Positions 59,251-64,000 of a stretch of 64,000 nt of DNA are shown piece by piece (the stretch's first letter is position 1; each line of letters starts with the position of its first letter). The DNA is taken from contig MU839081.1 of assembly GCA_030685235.1 (NCBI GenBank), positions 1 through 64,000 on the forward strand, read 5' to 3'. The DNA comes from Copromyces sp. CBS 386.78 (Eukaryota; Ascomycota; Sordariomycetes; Sordariales; Sordariaceae). The notes under the pieces are model-generated. The model ran no database searches. It was not told the DNA's origin and saw only the letters and a list, made by a program, of their open reading frames with translations. The position numbers and the translations under genes are program-made.

Positions 59251-60533
59251 TCAACATTCACATCCCTGACTTGCATTCGGTGATCGTTTGGAGAATGAAA
59301 TACTGCACAACCAGGGTGGTGATGAGGAATCATGGTTGTTGCGGTATCTCTCGCCGTTTATAAGTGGATTGCTGAATAGTCCGACACAAACTACCAGATA
59401 GCAAGTGTTGACTGAAATACATGGTCTCAATGACTAGTTTGAATGCGATGAGTGCCTCTACCAACGGTCTACCGCAATGCTAGGACTTTGAGATACAAAC
59501 GACGTGTAACACGCAACGCAACATAGCACATAACCGAAAGGCTGGAGTGAAAGGGTTGTTACGGATGCAATGGACGTTGCTTGAGAGAACGCTGGAACGA
59601 CTACGGACAATGTAATGACTTTATCTTCCACCATTAGACCTGCCCAACTCTAACTACCCGGCTGTCTAACTTTCTTCACCCAATACTCTACACTACATTA
59701 ACTCCTACCCTAACCAAGAAACGCTAGTCGACATCATGAAAGGCCACAACCCAAGTGCAATCCCGCGTCTAGTAATGCCACACAACAATATCGTACAATC
59801 TCCTGCGTGCCGAGACATGGGCACAAAGTCGTATTCCACAGGCGTATACCCAAGGGGAAAGATAGACACGGATACATCCGTGCTGCAGTTATCTCCTACG
59901 GGCATCTGACGACCGAGGCTCATCTCGGGCCGGATTGGGCTGGTTGTGGTGGATAATAACGACCTTGTCCTTCCGTTTGGCGGTAACACTATGATTTTCT
60001 TGGACAGGAGTTAGCACATGCAATCTATGATGCCAGCTGAAGTGTTGAAAGCGCACATACTTGAAGTACCATCCCTGAAAGAATAACAGTCCGTTGAGGA
60101 TCTCGAGTTGCTGGTCGATGACGGTGATGTGGTGCGTGAGCTCCCACTAGTACTGATATACGTTCCTTGGTTGCCACCCATTTTGTCCGTTGGACAGGCA
60201 GGTACTTTGGCGTGTTTTAGTAGTTGGAAAGGGAGAAGAGTTGCTGAGAAGATGCTGATCAACTTGTAGAGGCTCGAAAGAAGTTGCTCGTTGTGACAAA
60301 GATGGATCAAATCTAGTAAGGACGGCAGTGATAGATGATTATATAGACTTGAAGTTCTGTTCTCTGCTTGAGTTTGAATCAGACAAAGCGAAGCACACTG
60401 AGCATGGCTTTGCCAGGGGACCAGGTGTACGCAGCACTGCCTCGGTGAGTTCTAGGCGGAATGGTAGGCACTGACCTTCATTTCCACAACCTTCTCCGAA
60501 AAACTGACAGGAAGCACCAAAGAACAAAACAAA
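59251..60533. other. intergenic region, no gene recognised
   Basis: Balanced, unique-looking DNA. Minus-strand open frames of 94-114 codons (59705-59989, 60011-60310, 60339-60683) lack domains and splice-supported extensions. Possible non-coding transcript or lost gene; nothing supported. Confidence 0.45.
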
Positions 60534-60722
60534 ATGACTCAACCCGGCCACTTGGAGGTTCAAGTCAAGGGAAGAGGAGGGGGTAGGCAGATCGAGATGG
60601 CGCAGCCGGTGGTCACCGAGCCCCGTTTCCAGCAAAGCAGCAATGAGGTGGTCAAAGACTGCAAAGTAAACAACAAGGCCCATGGTCAGGCACCCACGAG
60701 GGATTGGCTTTGGACGACGTAA
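60534..60722 (+). CDS. possible small hypothetical protein
   Basis: A 62-codon frame starting in an A-rich context (CAAAACAAAATG), typical of fungal start sites: MTQPGHLEVQVKGRGGGRQI and onward to a stop at 60722. A GTAAAC at 60666 could be an intron donor, which would change the end. It is basic and Gln-rich with no membrane segment or known domain. It may equally be chance, since the opposite strand is open over the same stretch. Confidence 0.22.
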   Translation: MTQPGHLEVQVKGRGGGRQIEMAQPVVTEPRFQQSSNEVVKDCKVNNKAHGQAPTRDWLWTT

Positions 60723-61765
60723 AATCGACGCTGAGCAGCTTGCTGCAAAAGTCCAATTGCCATATCGGCAAACCAGAGAAGCAGTACCTGCCGCATGTTA
60801 GTTGATGAAGACCAAGCAACACGGAGACGGAAAAGATCACTGGAGGAGGCATGGAGTGATCTCATGGCATGTATCTATCGCCCTCCAATATGCGTCGCTC
60901 CTCGGGCATCGCACCTCGTAGACTGTAAAAGTCCTACCTTGGCCTAACAAGCCAAGGGGTGATGGATGGCTAGACTGCTGCCTAGGCTGCCCTGTATGTT
61001 GAGGATGCTGGTGACATGACTCACGAGTTCTAGTGCTTGTCCTTGGATGGTATAGGTAGGCCGAATGCCTTGGGCCTTGCTGCCTTGATAGGAGAGACTG
61101 ACAGACGGGACACTGGTCCTCTGTGAAAGCCGCGTGGAAGCGTGGAAGCGGTTACGAGGTGGAAAGGGGGTTGTGGCGATTTCTCGGTGAGACGAGGCAA
61201 TGCCGGGTAGTCGTAGGTGAAGGACAGCGAAGAGGCGGAATGCAGGGCTTCCTCGTCAATATCTCAAGTCTCTTTTCTCTCTCTCTGAGAATGGGCCTTC
61301 AACGGCTCAGCCACGGCCAATTTCATCAATGTTTCAGCCTTGGGGGGAAAAAAAACATGTCCATACGCTCATAGGCACCTGACGCCTAGGCGGAGGGAGC
61401 TGACTGGTGTTTAGTGTACTGTTTTAGGCGATGCGCAACACGGCCAAGGGTTGGATGGGATGTCGTCATAACCCCACTGCTTGCCTGCCGCGAGGTATTA
61501 TCTGGTACTGGTTCTTACACGTGTAAATAAGTTCCTTTGTTGGCTTCCAATTGCTGGCCTACCCAGGTAGCTCACTGGCTGAGAGGGGAGCATCCATTGC
61601 AGCCAGGTGTCCAACTACGGGACTCACACTCCCGACAGTTCAAAACTTCAACGATCTTTCCAGAGCCCGAAATCCACGTTTCGAGTCTGCCCCTTTCTCA
61701 TTATTCTTACCTTTCGCAGATACCTGACCCCGAATACGCCCTATTCAGATCGCAAAGCCACAACC
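60723..61765. other. 5' region of the FKBP22-like gene
   Basis: About 1 kb of balanced DNA. The first 300 bp could belong to the putative small gene. A CT-rich stretch at ~61268-61290 precedes short open frames without domains. No TATA box evident upstream of 61766. The leader near 61690-61760 is C/T-rich. Confidence 0.45.
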
Positions 61766-62545
61766 ATGAAGTCCATTTTGCTGTCTCTGTCGCTGCTGGC
61801 CTCCGCCACTGTTGGCGTCCTGGCCGCCGAAGAGCTCGCCATCGACGTTACCGTCCCCGTCGAGTGCGATCGCAAGACTCGCAAGGGGGACAAGATCAAC
61901 GTCCATTACCGCGGCACCCTCCAATCCAATGGCCAGCAGTTTGATGCCAGCAAGTTACCCTGCCACCTGGCCGTCAATGTATCCTGCGCTCCGTGCAATG
62001 CTAACACCCGTGACTGCTCCAGGCTATGACCGCGGGTCACCCTTCAGCTTCAAGCTCGGCGGTGGTCAGGTTATCAAGGGGTTGGTGGACACCTTCTCGC
62101 TGTAAAATCCGAAAGCAAGGCGGTGCTAACCATTCGACTCTATAGATGGGACGAAGGCCTTATAGACATGTGCATCGGCGAGAAGCGGACATTGACGGTT
62201 CCTCCCAGTTACGGCTACGGCCAGCGCTCCATCGGTCCCATCCCGGCCGGTTCCACCCTGATTTTCGAGACCGAGTTGGTTGGCATTGACGGTGTCCCCA
62301 AGCCCGAATCCATCGTCTACAAGAAGGCCGAGGAGGCTGCTTCGACGGTTGAAGAAAAGGTTGCTGAGGCTACCGACAAGGCTGCAGAGAAGATTGCGGA
62401 CTCTACCGAGAAGGCCGAGGAGAAGGTCGAGGAGGCTTCTGCCAACGTTGCCGAGAAGGTGGCCAGCGTGGTCAGCGGAGCTGCCGAAGCCGTCAAGACC
62501 GTTGTCGCCGACACTGATGATCTCCAGGAACACAACGAGCTCTGA
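61766..62545 (+). CDS. ER FKBP22-type peptidyl-prolyl isomerase
   Basis: Cis-trans prolyl isomerase of the endoplasmic reticulum; the Neurospora FKBP22 type cooperates with BiP. Exons 61766-61949, 62023-62080 and 62146-62545; predicted product 213 residues. Intron 1 (73 bp) begins GCAAGT, a GC-AG intron with branch GCTAAC. It is needed to give [20 protein letters not shown]. Intron 2 (65 bp) is GTTGGT...TAG with GCTAAC. The signal peptide is about 1-21 ([20 protein letters not shown]). The FKBP domain is about 27-125 and keeps the pocket residues: Tyr in VHYRG, Phe-Asp at 59-60, Val-Ile at 78-79, Trp82, Tyr in PSYGYG, Phe in LIFETEL. The tail, about 130-205, is an Ala/Glu/Lys heptad-like helix. 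It ends HNEL, an HDEL-type retention signal. Confidence 0.95.
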
Positions 62546-63960
62546 GACGTATCAAGTTCATGGTGTTCGATTCTGCGGTACATATGAAACAAACATAGTT
62601 GTAGAACCAGCCACATACACCTGCCATTACCTGGACGCGCTGCACGATACCCTACCACCGTGCGCAGGTCTTTGTTGATGTTGCCAGTCCACCCCAGTTG
62701 CCCCCAAGGCCCTGGGATGTACGGTGCCTTTCCGTTCAGCCGGAAAAAAGGGGTTGGTAGTTGGTGCACCTACAGCACCCACCATCAACTCGAGGCATGC
62801 TTGTAAGGTCGCCCTTCGGTCCTTCTTGTAAAAACGCCGGCGATATAATCCCCAGCTATCACATGTGGTACTCTTCGAATACCCAAGTAGGTTGGAAATG
62901 AGAAAGATAAGTGTGCGCGAGGATAACCAGGAATCAATCGACAAGATAATGATGCAGGAGATTGTACTTTGCCATAAGAGACTCTGATAATGGTGAGCTT
63001 CAGCTTGTGTGTAAAGTCCAAACACATCACGGTTGGGTGTCTTTATAGGTTCAAGGCGGTGTCTATAGGTTGTTCTTACCCCTGCATATCCTAGGGTTAG
63101 GTTTTCTGCCGAGGTGACGACCGCGATTTGTGGACCGACTCGTGACAAACTCTTCCCTGACAGAACAGCCGCTGCACGTCTGAAGTAGTAAGTCCCCAGC
63201 GGACGCGACCCGACACCTCAATCGCATAACCGCTCCTACTCATCTCATCGTTACCTTGCGATACTACACCTTCCACTCACTTGGTATTAGTAGTAGGCAC
63301 TTCTGGTGAAGAACTCAACCCCAGCAATTGGTGCGGCGATAAAAAGAAAAAAAAAGGAAAAAAAAAAACCCAAAAAAAAAAAAAAAAAACCATCGCTTGG
63401 CCGAGGCCGACGCAGGCTGTGAGTCCGAAAACAAGGCTTGTCTTCAACCCGAGCAAACTGGAGTATCCCACAAGTGGTGCAATACTAACATGCGCGGATA
63501 CACTCTGCAGGTGAGGACTGCAGATCCAGAAGCATCGCTGCGGCATCAAGCCTTCCAACCCGCTCGCACAAAGCGCTTGATCAAACAGACATTTGCAGCT
63601 TTGTTCGGGGGCTGCCGTCGCTTGCTTCCAGAAAGAAGCGGCAAACACAATCGGTAAAACCCAGACGGAGCAGGGACGGGATTGCGAAGCTCACCGCATC
63701 CGTACCATCACCTATATCCAAGGTCTCTTTCGCTTCACTGACACGTTTTGTTTTTATATGCGGCTTTTGCAACATCAAGAAGTCGACGACCATGTTGCTC
63801 TTGATGATTGTGCACCGGTAAACTCAGTCATGTAGACTTAGTCAACCTGCTTTCAACGCCTTCCTCTGCCGGCTGAGTCTCGCAGTCACCAACTTTTGCT
63901 CTTATATCGAGTGGAAACATTCATCTGTATTTCCGCTTCATCAGCCAACCTCTCACCACC
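62546..63960. other. intergenic region right of FKBP22
   Basis: Balanced DNA with an A-rich tract at 63340-63390. Open frames up to 173 codons on the minus strand (62627-63148) and smaller ones around 63280-63835 overlap on both strands and show no domain. Probably the 3' region of FKBP22 and the promoter of the gene starting at 63961. Confidence 0.45.
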
Positions 63961-64000
63961 ATGCATCATAGTGCCGGAAACGAGAGCGCCCCCTCGAGGC
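63961..64000 (+). CDS. start of a gene truncated by the window end (putative)
   Basis: ATG in a strong context (CTCACCACCATG) after a C/T-rich leader, opening a frame that reads MHHSAGNESAPSR to the window edge. Only 13 codons are visible, so the product is unknown; a Ser/His-rich beginning suggests a disordered N-terminus. Confidence 0.35.
   Translation, partial: MHHSAGNESAPSR

Noticed and set aside
60339..60683. 114-codon minus-strand frame
   Set aside because: Random-looking composition, opposite a putative small plus-strand frame with a better start context.
62627..63148. 173-codon minus-strand frame beyond FKBP22
   Set aside because: No domain, and it overlaps the probable FKBP22 3' UTR; coding character is not evident.

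Overview
The window is from a filamentous ascomycete genome (Pezizomycotina, most likely a sordariomycete). The evidence is short spliceosomal introns (54-96 bp) with GTAAGT-like donors and CTAAC/CTAAT branch sites, protein families that match fungal versions, and two sharply different base compositions. About 46 kb (1 to ~39.5 kb and 46.8 to 58.5 kb) is very AT-rich. In it CA/TG dinucleotides are largely replaced by TA while CG persists, and reading frames are broken mostly by TAA/TAG where Gln codons are expected. This is the signature of repeat-induced point mutation (RIP). About 12-13 kb (39.5-46.8 and 58.5-64.0 kb) is ordinary balanced DNA holding all the intact genes.

Intact genes: threonine deaminase (ILV1-like, minus) and the HIG1/RCF1 respiratory supercomplex factor (plus) share a divergent promoter at 42 kb that contains a small TA-flanked MITE. 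RCF1 converges on an RTC5-like TLDc protein (minus). To the right lie a two-motif RPEL protein (plus) and an ER FKBP22-type prolyl isomerase (plus) with a GC-AG intron and a C-terminal HNEL. A further gene probably begins at 63961 and runs off the window. These are unrelated housekeeping functions, not a cluster.

Repeat territory can be partly resolved from terminal repeats and target-site duplications (TSDs). A 14.3-kb terminal-inverted-repeat (TIR) element E (15927-30232, TSD ATAGCGTT) has split an older coding relic, whose reading frame resumes across the empty site. A 583-bp element at 10793 is made of the two ends of E joined together, so it is an internal-deletion derivative. A 3.3-kb MULE-like element (2713-6026), a 413-bp MITE (34818-35230), a 438-bp MITE (39520-39957) and a 674-bp element (14159-14832) also have perfect 8-bp TSDs. 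An 11.65-kb TIR element (46823-58473, 9-bp TSD) carries a nested 7.3-kb Ty3/Gypsy retrotransposon (49908-57233) with 232-bp LTRs. A related 234-bp solo LTR stands at 35874-36107. Several RIP-degraded coding relics have Gln/Asn/Tyr/Gly-rich, prion-like repeat segments.

Much of the remaining AT-rich DNA (notably 6.0-10.8, 11.9-13.3, 16.7-19.8, 27.6-29.5 and 47-49.9 kb) holds nothing I could identify. The window starts in an (ATTTT)n microsatellite.
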